This document shows positions 34,367 through 45,557 of a stretch of DNA of 64,000 bases, piece after piece. The stretch spans positions 907,501 to 971,500 of the forward strand of contig JACVTC010000021.1 in the NCBI GenBank assembly GCA_016946835.1, in the 5' to 3' direction. The notes under the pieces are model-generated. The model ran no database searches. It was not told the origin of the DNA and saw only the letters and a program-made list of their open reading frames with translations. Within the stretch, counting starts at the first letter, position 1, and each line of letters begins with the position of its first letter. The translations under genes and the position numbers were made by a program. The DNA comes from Neocallimastix lanati (nom. inval.) (Eukaryota; Neocallimastigomycota; Neocallimastigomycetes; Neocallimastigales; Neocallimastigaceae).

Positions 34367-34643
34367 TAATAATAAACACTACATATATAATATTAGTAAT
34401 AATAATAATAAAATAAAAATTAAATTTTTTTTTTTTTTTTTTTTATTTAAATCTTTAGTAGAAGAATAAATTGAATAAATATAAATATATATATATATAT
34501 ATAAATTTTTTTTTTTTTTTTGGAAGAAACATTAAAGGTCGTAGAATTAAGTTATATATATATATTTTGTTTTTTCTATCTCTCTTGTATATAAGTATTT
34601 ATGAATATTGTGTATTGTGTATGTATAATACCTATAATAAATA

Positions 34644-34674
<31 letters not shown>

Positions 34675-35055
34675 TTCTAAAAGTGCAGATATATCAGTTT
34701 AGTTATATTGGATTAACTTAGATTATAATATTAATATTAATAAAGATTATAAGAGGTAGGAATTTCATTTCTTTTTTATACTAATTTTAAAACAATAATA
34801 AACAATATAATTAATAAATACATTTCATCTTAATTTCTATATATATGTATATTAAATATATGAAATATATTAATAAAATAATACTGATAAGTATCTTTTA
34901 ATAAAATAAACGATTTTTATTATTAATAAAATAATAAAATATAAAGATTTTTAATCTTAATAAAAATTTCTAATACTAAAACTAATTAGTTTATTAAATA
35001 TAATTAATTTTATCATCATCAAAAATAATATTATATATTGTATAAGAAAAATTGA
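34367..35055. other. Gene-free A/T-rich spacer
   Basis: T runs and (TA)n tracts only. The open frame 34471-34680 is low-complexity. Confidence 0.7.
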
Positions 35056-35360
35056 ATAAATTGCCTGATCAAGAAACGAGCCATTCTGAACATAATTTTG
35101 TTTCTCAACTTTAGAAGGGGCTATTAAAAATTATCCCGACGCGTGGATTATCGGTGAAGCTCAGTTTTACAATTACGCTTTGCAAAAAAAAAAAAAAAAA
35201 GAAAAAAAAGAATTAATCGATGAAGCGAGATAATTATTCAAGTACGATCAAGAATATGGTTGCTGATACGTTTTTGAATATATTAAATGTTTAGAGAAGT
35301 TTGAACGACAACAACTTATAAAAATGAAGAACTATGAAATATGGAAATTGAAAAAAAATG
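35056..35360 (+). pseudogene. Decayed coding remnant of unknown family
   Basis: The composition is richer in G/C than around it. A broken forward reading contains GAIKNYPDAWIIGEAQFYNY and, after a poly(A) expansion and stops, FEYIKCLEKFERQQLIKMKN. It looks like real former coding sequence, perhaps a retroelement Gag, but I recognise no family. Confidence 0.4.
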
Positions 35361-36049
35361 ATTAAAAAAAAAAAAAAAAAAAAAAACTCAAAAAACCTCA
35401 AAAAACCTCAAAAAACCCCAGAAGGAGCAACTTTAAGAAGCTCCCCAACCAAAAAAAAATTTTTAAACCTTCTTCAGATTAAATGTACCACTCCTTCCTC
35501 TAATCTCGATTTAAGCTTTCTAATGTATATATTTATGATTTTAATTTTTAGCTGGAAATTTCCGTTATTTGTTAGGTTATCGCTATTTTTCTTCGAATTA
35601 TTTTTTATCAATATCTTAAGGATTAAATTAAATTAAATAAATTAAATTATCTTTATTAAAATAGTCCAAATCCTTTTATTTCTAAATATTAAATAGTTCT
35701 AGTATTTATTATTTTTTTTTTTTAATAAAAATAAAATTTAAAATAAAATATAATTTCAATTGATCTATTAGTGAATTTCAATCTTAAATCCATTAATATT
35801 TGTTACACGTAATCATGAGATTATCATTGGATAGCCATCATTTTACCATATATCTGTTTAAAAATGGAAGTTTGTTAATGAATTTTTAAATATAATTTAT
35901 AATTATATTTATAAATTAATAAGAATATTAAGTCATTTATAAATTACTTAATATTCTTTATAATTCAAATATTAATTAAAAATAATAAATAATTCACATT
36001 AAAATCACAAATGTTAGTTTATAAAAATATTTATTTAATTTTACTTATT
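35361..36049. other. Poly(A)-interrupted remnant and A/T-rich spacer
   Basis: A short open frame starts at 35358 with poly-Lys from a poly(A) run and the peptide TPEGATLRSSPTKK, then hydrophobic A/T-driven residues. I see no function. The remainder is A/T-rich. Confidence 0.45.
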
Positions 36050-36209
36050 TATTTTCTCGTAGGGCTTATGTCCACGAAATTTTATATACACCTAGCATTA
36101 AGTTGAATAAGAAAGAACATAACTATGAACTTCTTTTTTCATATTATGCTACCAGTAAACTCTCTTGATTTTTTTCAAGAGTTTTGTCAATTCTTTCGCA
36201 TCAAATAAC

Positions 36210-36446
36210 ATTACGCTCTATTTAAAATGACTAAAAAGAGTTCGTAAAGCAGTAAGGTATACCATGACCTTTCTTGACACGAACCAAGTTATAGGCAGAT
36301 CTTAAATTTATGTCAAGTCGAGAGAGAAGACGATGGCACCTTTCAATGATTCAATCAGATTAAATAACCTAGGAATTGGATAATTTTTTCGAAATAGTAA
36401 ATAGAATTAAGCTTTCTATAGTCAACACAAAGCCTGAAAAGAATTG

Positions 36447-36483
<37 letters not shown>

Positions 36484-36760
36484 GAGCACCAGTGCACCAG
36501 CAGGAGATTTCAATTTTTTTTTTAATGAAATCTTTAGAAAGGTTTTCCTTAAGGTATTCATGAGGAGCCCTTTTTTTTTTTTTTCTTTAATGGTCAACGA
36601 ATAAATAGGTCCATAATAAAGTTGAGCACTAGGAACTAAATCAATGAATATGTCATTAGCACGATGTGGAGGGAGTTTATCAGCTTCTTTCCTTTTTTGA
36701 ATACAATACCGAGGTCATAATAATATTTTTTTTTTTAAAATAATTGCTTCATTTTTTTGT
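36210..36760 (-). pseudogene. Gypsy RT fragment, degenerate (minus strand)
   Basis: Read on the minus strand from 36760: KEADKLPPHRAND near 36700, FIDLVPSAQLYYGPIYSLT near 36650-36600, LKSPAGALVLFVKK near 36520-36480, then RLCVDYRKLNS near 36430-36400 and SAYNLV near 36290. This is the start of a gypsy RT and matches the order in element H (62396-62913). It is broken by frameshifts, stops and T/A-run expansions (36450-36477, 36570-36583), and ends before the catalytic xxDD box. Confidence 0.75.
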
Positions 36761-36849
36761 TTGAATCCTTAATTTCACTGTTTTGGACTTAAAACAGGAC
36801 AGATTTTCATATTTTTTTTTTTTTTAAGTTTGTTATCATATAGGAAGTC

Positions 36850-37640
36850 CGGAATTATTGACTCAAGAGAAATTTCTTCCTTTTGTTCATTACTGGGTAA
36901 GAAAGAAGCTGTAAATGTTTCTCACGTGTTTTTTGAATAGACTACAATATCGTTTGGGTAGACTTGACAGTACTTCTTGATATATCATTCACGAAACATT
37001 GGAACACTGCAGGTGCATTAATTAGTTCAAAAGACATTACAAAATGCTCAAAGTGGCCAAATTTGGTGTTGAAGGCTGTATATATTAATCCCCTTCTCGT
37101 ATTCTCACTAGATTGTATGCAGATTTTAGGTTAAACTTAGATAATGCTACAGCTCCTTTCATTGTCTCAAAAGCTGAATTAATTCTAGGAATAGGGGATA
37201 GGCGTTTTATTTTGGTCAATTGGTTTAGCTTTCTGTAATCCATGAATAGTCGTAACTCGCCTGACTTTTTGGGTACTAACAGGGTAACCTGCTGGAGATT
37301 ATGATTTACGGATGAAACCTTAACTAGATTTTCATAGATATATTCTTTCAAAGGCTTTTTCTTCTCTCTATTAGAGCTAGTAGTGGAAATTGCTCCTTTG
37401 TAAAGTGGTGCATCAGGTTCCAGATCTATTTTACAATCATATGGTCTGTGCTAAGGTAACGTCTTGGCAATTTCTTCATTAAGCACTTCTAATAAGTCTC
37501 TATAATACTTATCTATTATTTCACCAATTGTCAATAATTTTTCAAGCCCCACTTTTCTAATGGCTTCTTCTTTAGAATCCTCTTGAGTGACCATCACAAT
37601 TTGGTCTTGATTCGAACTATTTTCAAACCTTGCTTTTTTT
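36850..37640 (-). pseudogene. Second gypsy RT fragment, different family (minus strand)
   Basis: From 37640 downward: EEAIRKVGLEKLLTIGE, HRPYDCKIDLEPDAPLYKGA (near 37450-37400), an open segment 37085-37351 with VPKKSGELRLFMDYRKLNQL, LSPIPRIN and [10 protein letters not shown], then [20 protein letters not shown] near 37060-37000. The canonical catalytic Asp of the FTKLDL motif reads LSKFNL, i.e. Asn. Stops and shifts occur at the ends. It overlaps no LTR. It is related to the neighbouring fragment but clearly another copy. Confidence 0.75.
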
Positions 37641-38268
37641 TTTTTTTGAAGAGTTATTAATAATTTTATTAATAAAATTAATATAATTACTAATGATTTA
37701 AATATATTTTACTTAACATTATGATCCTTGTCATTAAAATCAGTAATACTTCCTTCTAAAATACACCCTATTTATAATAATATTAATAATAGATAATTAT
37801 CTAATATACTTTTTTTTTTTAAAAAAAAATAGTAAAACTAAATAATACTCTATTACTAATAATTCTGTAAAAGTAATAAAACTATTTTTAAAATATATTA
37901 TCACTACAATTAATTATAAATAGTTTAGAATTTATTAAAATATAATAATTTTTTATTATAATAGAATTAAATATGAATTAATAATTTAAATCCAATTTAA
38001 ACATGTAAATTAAAACTATTTTAAAGAAATGGTTTGACCACTTTTAACCAAATGAAAAAGTATAAATAGTTGAGAAAGAAATGAATTTTTATCTTTACTT
38101 AATGATTTTTTATCTTTAATATTTTTTATCTTTAATTAAATAATTTTTATTAAATAAATAAATAAATAAATAAAATACTTTAAAAATATATATTTTAATT
38201 TTTAATTTTTTTTATTCTAGTATTTACTTTTATATTTATTATTATTCTGTCCCGAACCTTAACAATTT
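37641..38268 (+). repeat. LTR remnant ending CCGAACCTTAACA
   Basis: Ends CCCGAACCTTAACA at 38268, as do the LTRs ending at 43276 and 50659 (CCTTAACA and CCATAACA). A shared AAAAAGTATAAATAGTTG promoter-like block lies near 38055. Its left end is not resolved. It abuts, and probably inserted into, the minus-strand LTR on its right. Confidence 0.5.
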
Positions 38269-38796
38269 ATAATATATTTAAATTAATTTTTATAATCAAT
38301 AAAATAAAAATTTAATTATTACAATATAGATAAATTAGATTTTTTTATTAAAAAAAAATGTTTTATTAATTTTAAAAATTTATCTAAAATATTATTAATA
38401 AAAATTTACTTATTTGGTTTATAATTTTTTAATACAATTTGTTAAAAAATCCACAGAAAAAAAATACTATTATAATATGAAAGTTTTTAATAAAATAAAT
38501 CATTTTCAATATAAAATAAAATATTTTTAATATAAATTTAATGATAGGAACTAAAATATAATATATAGGTTTTTAATTTTTAATATATAAAAAATAGTAT
38601 AAATATTAATTTTCATTGCTAATATAAAAATAAAAATAACATGTATGTAAAATATTAATATAATTTTGATTTAATTTTAAAACTTCGTACATTTAAAATT
38701 TTATTAAAATACAAAAAAAAATAATAATTTATGTAATAACGTATTTGAAGTAAATTATAAGTTTAATTAAAAGTGTTATTTGGAACATTCTTATTA
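38269..38796 (-). repeat. Minus-strand LTR of the element D family, truncated
   Basis: Its reverse complement follows the sequence of the LTR at 42439 for about 500 bp (shared words include TCTTAATAAGAATG-like start, GAAAATTTGTATTAATA-like and TCTATATT blocks) and then stops at 38268. The LTR start TG is mutated to TA. Confidence 0.6.
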
Positions 38797-39230
38797 AGAT
38801 ATCCCGACGAAGACTCAAGCATCTCGGTAAGCGTAGTTAAACTTTACTAAATTTTTAAAATGAACATTCCGATCAAGTTGCTTTCCAATCTTCTGATCGA
38901 TTAAAATCGTGGTATTAAATTGGTTTAATCGAAATTACTGGCAATTCTTCTGATATCTTTAATTATATTATTCCAGTAGAAATTTTTCTTGAGTCATTGA
39001 GATATCTTATAGTATCCTTCGTGACCAATATTATGAGATCCTATAATTAATTTATATTTTTCATTTTCATCTGTTATTAGTTTTCTGTAATTTCCATTAT
39101 CGGTAAAGTAATCTTCTCCGTCAATAACTGTAAACTTTTCGTTGATAAATTCTTTTATAACTTTAGATAACAGTTCTTCATTATTTCCATTGGTTATTTT
39201 AGTTAAAAAGATATCGGGGATGTGCTGTGT
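38797..39230 (-). pseudogene. Gypsy integrase fragment (element D family, minus strand)
   Basis: On the minus strand from 39210: LLSKVIKEFINEKFTVIDGE, YRKLITDENEKYKLI, HNIGHEGYY and, after a TGA, LKKNFYWNNIIKDIRRIA: the zinc-binding N-terminus of integrase. It is almost the same as the plus-strand copy at 41324-41640. The integrase core is deleted; the last 60 residues (HFKNLVKFNYAYRDA) and the region before the LTR follow directly. Confidence 0.75.
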
Positions 39231-39828
39231 AAAAAAGTAATTTATAAATAGTGGTGTTTAGTAATTTTGTTAATTAATTATAAATCCGTATATATTTACA
39301 TAAATTCTCTTCAGTTAGGATTAATTAAAATATACTGTTTAGGATATAAATTTTTAATTTTTTTTATTGGTTATTTATAGTTATATTATCTTTGGTGAAG
39401 AGAAAATTATACAATATATGTTATTTCATTCATTTTAGTATAGTTAAATAAATTGTTTTAAAATAAATAAATATTGGAAAATCTAATAAATATATATATA
39501 TATAAATAATTTATTAATATAGTGTTAGTGTTACAAGTAAGGTAGTTTAAGTAGGATAATAATAATAATTAGAGAGTGAAATAGTAAAAATATTGTTATT
39601 TTAATTAGCATTTTAGTGAATAATTTAGATAAAATATATAATAGGAATATTTTTTTAATTAAAATAAGAGTAGGAAGATATAAATAGTGTAGTTTAAAAG
39701 TGTTAAAATTTAGGAATAAAATTACAATAGATATAAGTATAATAAGATAAAATTATTGTTTATTTTAATAGTAGTATATTTAATAATATTAATTAATAGT
39801 ACATTTTAAAAATAGATATAGAAATAAA
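39231..39828 (+). other. Leader region of element D with decayed primer site
   Basis: TTTGGTGAAGAGA at about 39392-39404 resembles the TTGGTGGAGA primer sites of elements A and B, and ATTATC just before it resembles an LTR end. The rest is A/T-rich untranslated sequence up to the ATG at 39829. The 5' LTR itself is not recognisable. Confidence 0.4.
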
Positions 39829-40311
39829 ATGGATATTAATCAAGATAACCTAACAGAAAAATTTCAATTGTTAAAACTGTTAATTCAAAAAGGTAGATTT
39901 GAAACTGGAGTTAGCGATGACGTGGATGAATTAGATGAGTTTGTAGATGGTGAATCAATGAGAATATTAGCTCTTGTTGATAATAAGGAAGCTAGGTGTA
40001 TTTTAAAAGGATACGGTGAAAATAATATGGTAAATCGTAGTTTTCTGGAAAAATATATTCTTAATCATTGCATTGATGACTCAAGTATTACTGGAATAAC
40101 TAAACTTACAATTTTAAATTTAACTATTGGTGGTGTTCAAAAAAATGTAATATTCAGAGTAGTTGAGAAAGAAAATCCATTTTATGACGTTAGTTTGAAT
40201 TTTAAAACACAAAGAGAATTGGGAATTATTATTGACCCAAGCGACAATTTAATTCTTTTGAAACAAGGAACTTCTGAATTTAGAGTGGTAGCTGAACTTG
40301 AAAAATTGTAA
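39829..40311 (+). CDS. Element D protease-like domain lacking the active site
   Basis: 160 residues with an intact frame. The C-terminal half follows the gypsy protease fold seen in elements B and E: FRVVEKENPFYDVSLNFKTQ matches CRIVEKEDPFYNILINLKTQ of element E. Where the catalytic D-[ST]-G should be, the sequence reads ILKGYGENNMVNRSFLEKY, so the aspartate is absent and the protein cannot be a working aspartic protease. There is no Gag zinc knuckle before it. Probably a pseudogene fragment that happens to stay open; a non-enzymatic capsid-like role is possible but unsupported. Confidence 0.6.
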   Translation: MDINQDNLTEKFQLLKLLIQKGRFETGVSDDVDELDEFVDGESMRILALVDNKEARCILKGYGENNMVNRSFLEKYILNHCIDDSSITGITKLTILNLTIGGVQKNVIFRVVEKENPFYDVSLNFKTQRELGIIIDPSDNLILLKQGTSEFRVVAELEKL

Positions 40312-40388
40312 AAGAAGAAATAAATATCAATGAATCTGTTAAAGTTGATAGCATTATCAATAGAATTAATAAATCAATAACTTCTGGT

Positions 40389-40787
40389 TTGGTTACGGAA
40401 ATAAATATTATTGATAGTAACAATTCAAAAGTAGATAATATTCAAATTACTTCAAATGCTAATAAAAATGAACAATTTATAAAAAAAAATTATTCAGTTA
40501 ATAATATTACTAATATAAAAGAAAGAAAAATTAATAATAATAATTCTCCGGTTGATTTTAGTAATATTATAAATGTTGGTTGTGATAAGAAAATAAAAAT
40601 TAATAAAATTAAAAAAATAATTAAAATTCCATATATTTATATTCAAAATAATGATAAAAATAAAATAAATATTTATAAAATTATGATGCCCAAACCTGAA
40701 ATCGCGTTAAAGGAGATTATTAATTATAACAACAATCGCGTAGATACCAAACAGACAAATAGGAATTATAGATATAAAAGAAAATAA
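40389..40787 (+). pseudogene. Element D Asn/Ile/Lys-rich linker segment
   Basis: 132 residues in another frame from the protease-like segment, rich in Asn, Ile and Lys, with no recognised domain. Its composition resembles the linker that replaces RT in element B. The frame ends near 40787, about 90 bp before the solo LTR. Confidence 0.5.
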
Positions 40788-40875
40788 AATTTTAAAATTA
40801 TTATTTATAGTAATTAAACCTTATATTTTCTTTTATAAAAAAACTATATAGTTTAATTTTTAGCAAGGGCATTTC

Positions 40876-41260
40876 TGATATAAAACAATATGTGTAGTAA
40901 CATATTTGTATATTTAATAATAATTATTAAATATTAAATTTATATCTTTTTGATAATAATTATTTTATTTTATTTTATTTCAATATGTATTATTATAATT
41001 ATAATAATTATAATACTTTATTTCATATAAAATTTATATATTTCTATATATTAGAATATATAATTAATATATTACCTATTTCTTATAAATAGATTAGATT
41101 ATTTATATTAGAAATAGAGAACTCTCTTGTAAAATTTTAGGAATTAGAATTATAATTTTAATTGTACGAATATTATAATATTATTAATAAAATTTACTAA
41201 ACTACCATTATTTAAAACCCACTGCTTATAAATTATTGCACATAAAAGTCCCGCATATCA
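40876..41260 (+). repeat. Solo LTR (TGATAT...ATATCA family) inside element D
   Basis: 385 bp, nearly identical to 10555-10935, starting TGATATAAAACAATATG and ending CCCGCATATCA. The flanks are ATTTC and CTTGG, so no target duplication is visible. It occupies the place where RT and most of RNase H should be; coding resumes right after it with an RNase H end (ILDDALSRM). This suggests a deletion that ended in the LTR. Confidence 0.85.
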
Positions 41261-42345
41261 CTTGGAATTAATATAAAATATGAATCCGGTTAAAAGAACA
41301 TTTTAGATGATGCCCTTTCAAGAATGAAAAGTAAAGAAGATCAAAAAGTTTTGTTGACTAAAATAACCAATGGAAATAATGAAGAATTGTTATCTAAAGT
41401 TATAAAAGAATTTATCAACGATATGTTTACAGTTATTAACGGAGAAGATTACTTTATCGATAATGGAAATTACAGAAAACTAATAACAGATGAAAACGAG
41501 AAATACAAATTAATCTTGGTAGCTCATAATATTGGCAACGAAGGATACTATAAAACATATCAAAGACTTAAGAAAAATTTCTACTAGAACAATATGATTA
41601 AAGATATTAGAAGAATTGTTAGTAATTACGAAAAGTGCCAATTAAACAGTCCACAGCCATATCCAGAACCAACTGAAAATCGTCCAACTAAAGTAGAAGG
41701 ATCCTTTATGCACTTAGGATTAGATATCATAGGATCATTGCCTAAAACAAGAAATAATAGTCAATACGTTATTGTTATCGTCAATTATTTCACGAAATGG
41801 GTTGAAGCTGAACCCACTGAAAATATAACTTCCTATGATGTAATTAAATTTTTAATTAACGGTTTTGCTAGACATGGTGTTCCCTAAGTTATTACTACTG
41901 ATATGGAGTCCAGTTCACCTCCGACATGACAAAAATCTTTCTTGACCTTTATGACGTTTATGTAAAATTCGTAGCTACCTATCCCCTGAATCCACTGGTC
42001 TAACTGAAAACCGAAATAAAGAAATTGGAAAATTGCTTCGTTTATTAGGAAAGAAAAATCAAAATTGGAATGAAGTTCTGCCTTCTGCTCTATGGGCTCT
42101 GAGAACAGCTGAGAATACAACTACCGGCTATTCCAGTTTTGAACTAGTATTTGGAAGAGAAGATCAACAGCCTTATGATATAGCCGTAAGAACAATGGAA
42201 AACGCAGGTAAATCTTATGACGAAATTCTTATGGAAAAATTTGTTCGACACTACAAATGGACTAGAGAAGCATGCGAAAATGTAAATGCCAACAAGTATT
42301 GGGCAACAAGAAGAAAAGAATAAATAAGCATGAACAAGGGAAAAG
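41261..42345 (+). pseudogene. Element D RNase H end and integrase, broken
   Basis: RNase H end (ILDDALSRM near 41290-41325) is followed by the integrase zinc-binding domain (HNIGNEGYYKTYQRLKKNFY; the second His of HIGHEG is Asn). After a TAG at 41585 comes DIRRIVSNYEKCQLN. The core has LGLDIIGSLPKTRNNSQYV; a TAA at 41885 and a small deletion near DNG hit the second catalytic Asp region. A last segment 42033-42323 reads MLRLLGKKNQNWNEVLPSAL and WALRTAENTTTGYSSFELVF. Clearly dead, but closely related to element B integrase. Confidence 0.85.
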
Positions 42346-42438
42346 AATTAAAAGTTGGTGATTTAGTCTTAGTTAGAAACTTTATAATATGGTTCTAACT
42401 CCTCTTACAGAGAAGCTTGAGTCTTCGTCGGGGTATCT

Positions 42439-42936
42439 TGATAAGAATGTACTAAATAAAGCATTCTTAATCAAATTGATTATTTATTTATAATACATTA
42501 TGTCTACATTATTATTTTTGTACTTTTATAAATTTTTAAAATTCAAAGATTAAAAAATAAATCAAAAATTATATTAAACTTTATATTTTTATATTAAATC
42601 CTATATTAATAATAATATTTTTATAAATTTAAAACTTATATTAGCAATATTAATAATAAATCTTATTTTTTTATTTTTATATTAATAATGAAAATTTGTA
42701 TTAATAATATTTTTATATATTGATGATTAAAAATTTATATATTATATTTTAACTTTTATTATAAAATTTTATATCGAAATATTTTATTTTATATTGAAAA
42801 ATATTTTATTTTATTAAAAACTTTTATATTAGAATAATATTTTTATTTTTAACGGAATATTTTAGCAAATTGTAATAATAATTATAATCAATCAAATAAA
42901 TTTGTATTAGTAATATTTTAGATAGATTATTCTAAA

Positions 42937-42969
<33 letters not shown>

Positions 42970-43276
42970 ATTAATATTATAAATGTATTTTATCTATATT
43001 ATTATAATTAAAATTTTATATAATTGATTATAAAATCAATTTATAATAAATGTAATAGCTTTGTGGCAAAAACAACTTTTATATATTGTAAAAAGTATAA
43101 ATAGTTGTAAATTTTGCTACTAATTTTTAAAAATCATGAATTAATGAATTAAAGAATTAAAGAATTAAGAATTAAGAATTAAGAAATTAATTAATAAATA
43201 AAATAAAAATGAAAGTAAATAAAAAAAATTTGTGTATTTATTATTATTTTCTATTTAATTTCTCTAAACCTTAACA
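42439..43276 (+). repeat. Element D 3' LTR, about 838 bp
   Basis: Starts TGATAAGAATG after CTTCGTCGGGGTATCT and ends AAACCTTAACA. It contains a poly(A) run (42941-42967) and an AAAAAGTATAAATAGTTG promoter-like block near 43088. The same start in reverse complement occurs at 38796. Confidence 0.7.
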
Positions 43277-44329
43277 AATTTGGTAAAGAACGAATATATA
43301 ATGGATTGTTAACTAGAGTTTCAATTTACTTTAGAGGCCATTATATTGTTCTTTACTTAATATTACTTTACCATATTTTCTATAATAAAATATTTCATAA
43401 ATATAATTTTTTTTCTATATTTTTATTAAATAGTTACTAAAATATTATTAATAATTCTATATTTTTATTATTAATATCAATATCTAAAAATAACTTTTTA
43501 TTTTATTATTTTATTAAAATGTTTCTTATCAATATTAATATTTTATTTTATTTTTATTTTTAAATATATTATTATTATATTATTATATTATATCAATATT
43601 AATATTGTATTCTTTTTAATACATTATTTTATTTTTAAATTTGATTATTTATTTAATAAAAATTTCTATTCAATTCCCCACAAACAAAATCAAATCAAAT
43701 CTGAATAGATTAATAATAAATATTTAATATATTATATCTTTTAAATTTATTTTATATAAAATATAAGAATATTATATTAATTTTCTTGATTAAAATAACA
43801 TAATTTTTCTGTAAAATTTTTATAAATTTTGTTTATTTCTTTTCATATATATTAAATACTTTAGTTTTAGTATATGAAAAATAATATAAAATTATATATC
43901 CAAAATTTATTAAAGGTTAAATAATTATGAATTAGTTAATTTAATTCAATATAAAATTTTATATCGAAAGATTATTAAATTTATTATATTAATCTTTAAA
44001 ATTGTTTTATTAAACTTAAAAATATCAAAGAAAATAGTAAAAACTATTTTCTATATATTTATTTTATAATTATTTCTAATTAAATTATATTTAAATATTA
44101 TATTATTATATTTATAAAAATTAAAACAAAAATGAATTATTGATATAAAATTAATTCAATAATTCTATAAAATTATTTAACTTATAAACAAATAATTATG
44201 GTTTAAATTTACAAAAAAATATAAATATTACAAAAAATTCTTAAAATAAAAATATGTAGTAAATAAAAGTAATTTTTAAATATTAATAAATAATAAAAAG
44301 AAATTTTTATAAAAAAAAATTTTTTTTTG
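43277..44329. other. A/T-rich region with inverted repeat and LTR-like blocks
   Basis: TTTGGTAAAGAACG follows the LTR end, primer-site-like. GGTAAAGAACGAATATATAA (43282-) pairs with TTATATTGTTCTTTACTT (near 43343-43360) as an imperfect inverted repeat. Around 43900-43960 a block (AATTATGAATTAGTTAATTT) is shared with 50395-50435, so part of this is LTR-derived. No gene. Confidence 0.5.
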
Positions 44330-44377
44330 TTTAAAATCAAGGCAGGGTAATCCTGATCCCCCCTACTTGATTTTAAA
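44330..44377. other. Perfect 12-bp hairpin with G/C-rich loop stem
   Basis: TTTAAAATCAAG (44330-44341) and CTTGATTTTAAA (44366-44377) are perfect inverted repeats. The inner bases GCAGGG and CCCCCCTA can extend the stem. It could be a transcription end or a mobile-element terminus; unassigned. Confidence 0.5.
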
Positions 44378-44410
44378 TAACTTAAGCCTCAACCCCGAGT
44401 CTACCAAAAT

Positions 44411-44420
44411 TGGTGGAAAT
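44411..44420 (+). promoter_or_regulatory. Possible primer-binding site
   Basis: TTGGTGGAAATATTTGGG resembles the primer sites of elements A and B (TTGGTGGAGA). It lies upstream of the element E gag and could be its primer site, but no LTR end precedes it clearly. Confidence 0.35.
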
Positions 44421-44428
44421 ATTTGGGA

Positions 44429-44590
44429 AGAAGAAGAAGAAGAAGAAGAAGAAGAAAAAGAAGAAGAGAAAGAAGAAGAAGAATAAGTTTGGTGTTGATT
44501 GAACTTTTTTATTTAATCTCTTGGTCTCTCCCTTGTTGAGTAATCTCTTGGTCTCTCTTTTATTGAGTAATCTCTTGGATTCTAATAGTA
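44429..44590. repeat. (GAA)n tract and 27-bp tandem repeat
   Basis: (GAA)n with few interruptions covers 44429-44485. Then AATCTCTTGGTCTCTC-type units start at 44515, 44542 and 44569, spaced 27 bp. Confidence 0.8.
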
Positions 44591-45557
44591 AAATAAAATT
44601 AAATAAATTTAATTAGATATATAAAAAAAATTTTTTTCTTTATACTTTTTATCATCATAAATTATTTTATGTTGTTATCGATTTTTGTGTATTGTTGTTG
44701 TTGATGTTGTCGTTGTTGTATAATAAATTAACAATAGTTTTATTTGGTCTTCGCGTGCTCCAAATAAAACTGTATAGTGGGTTACTGCATAAGATAGCAG
44801 TTTTAATTTTTTGTTATAATTGGGTGTGGTTTAATTGGGTATTTGTGGAAGGGGTTAATACTGAAACATATTAGCCACCGGCCAGAAAAGTTAAATTCTG
44901 TTGGGAAGCAGAAATTAACTCATAAGCTACCCATTATACGTTCAACACGGTTTGGGTGTTCCCATACCTGACTCAGGTTAAATCCACTTAGCATACCGAA
45001 ATACTAAGGTCCCTCTGCGTTGTAATAGATAGCGGTTTTTCAAGTTGTATTAGGTTTTGTTAATTTCCCTTGTTTTTATTAAGTTTATTTGTTTTTTTTA
45101 GTTGTAATTATATAAACTAAATTATAATTGTATTTGTAATTGTGAATAATGTAATAATAAAATACTTACCGATAACAAATAAATAAAAAAAAATAAAAAA
45201 AAAATATACATTAAAATTTTTTTGTGTTTTTAAATATTTTTAATTGCTATATTAATAATTTTTTTAAATAATTATATATATATTTTTTTTACTTTATTTA
45301 AGTAAAGATAAACGAACGGGGTTAATAGCTTGAAAGAATAGTGAACACTCCAATTGGTTTATTAATTTATATTTATTCTAGTGTCCAGGAGGGGAGTACG
45401 GGTGTATATAGCAAATTAAAATATATACTATCAGGAAAAGTCTCACTAGAGATATAAATTACTTAATTATAAAATTTTAATTGTAAATAAATAAATAAAT
45501 AATAAATATAGCAATTAATAAATAAATAAAATAAAATTTTAATTAGCGTGTTTTAAA
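44591..45557 (+). other. G/C-richer non-coding region upstream of element E gag
   Basis: 44640-45060 is well above the local G/C level, with words such as GCCACCGGCCAGAAAAG and GGTCCCTCTGCG. 45300-45440 has AACGAACGGGG and CCAGGAGGGGAGTACGGG. Only one short open frame (44692-44874) exists, without a family signature. It is probably the LTR and leader of element E, but no matching 3' copy is visible. Confidence 0.4.
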
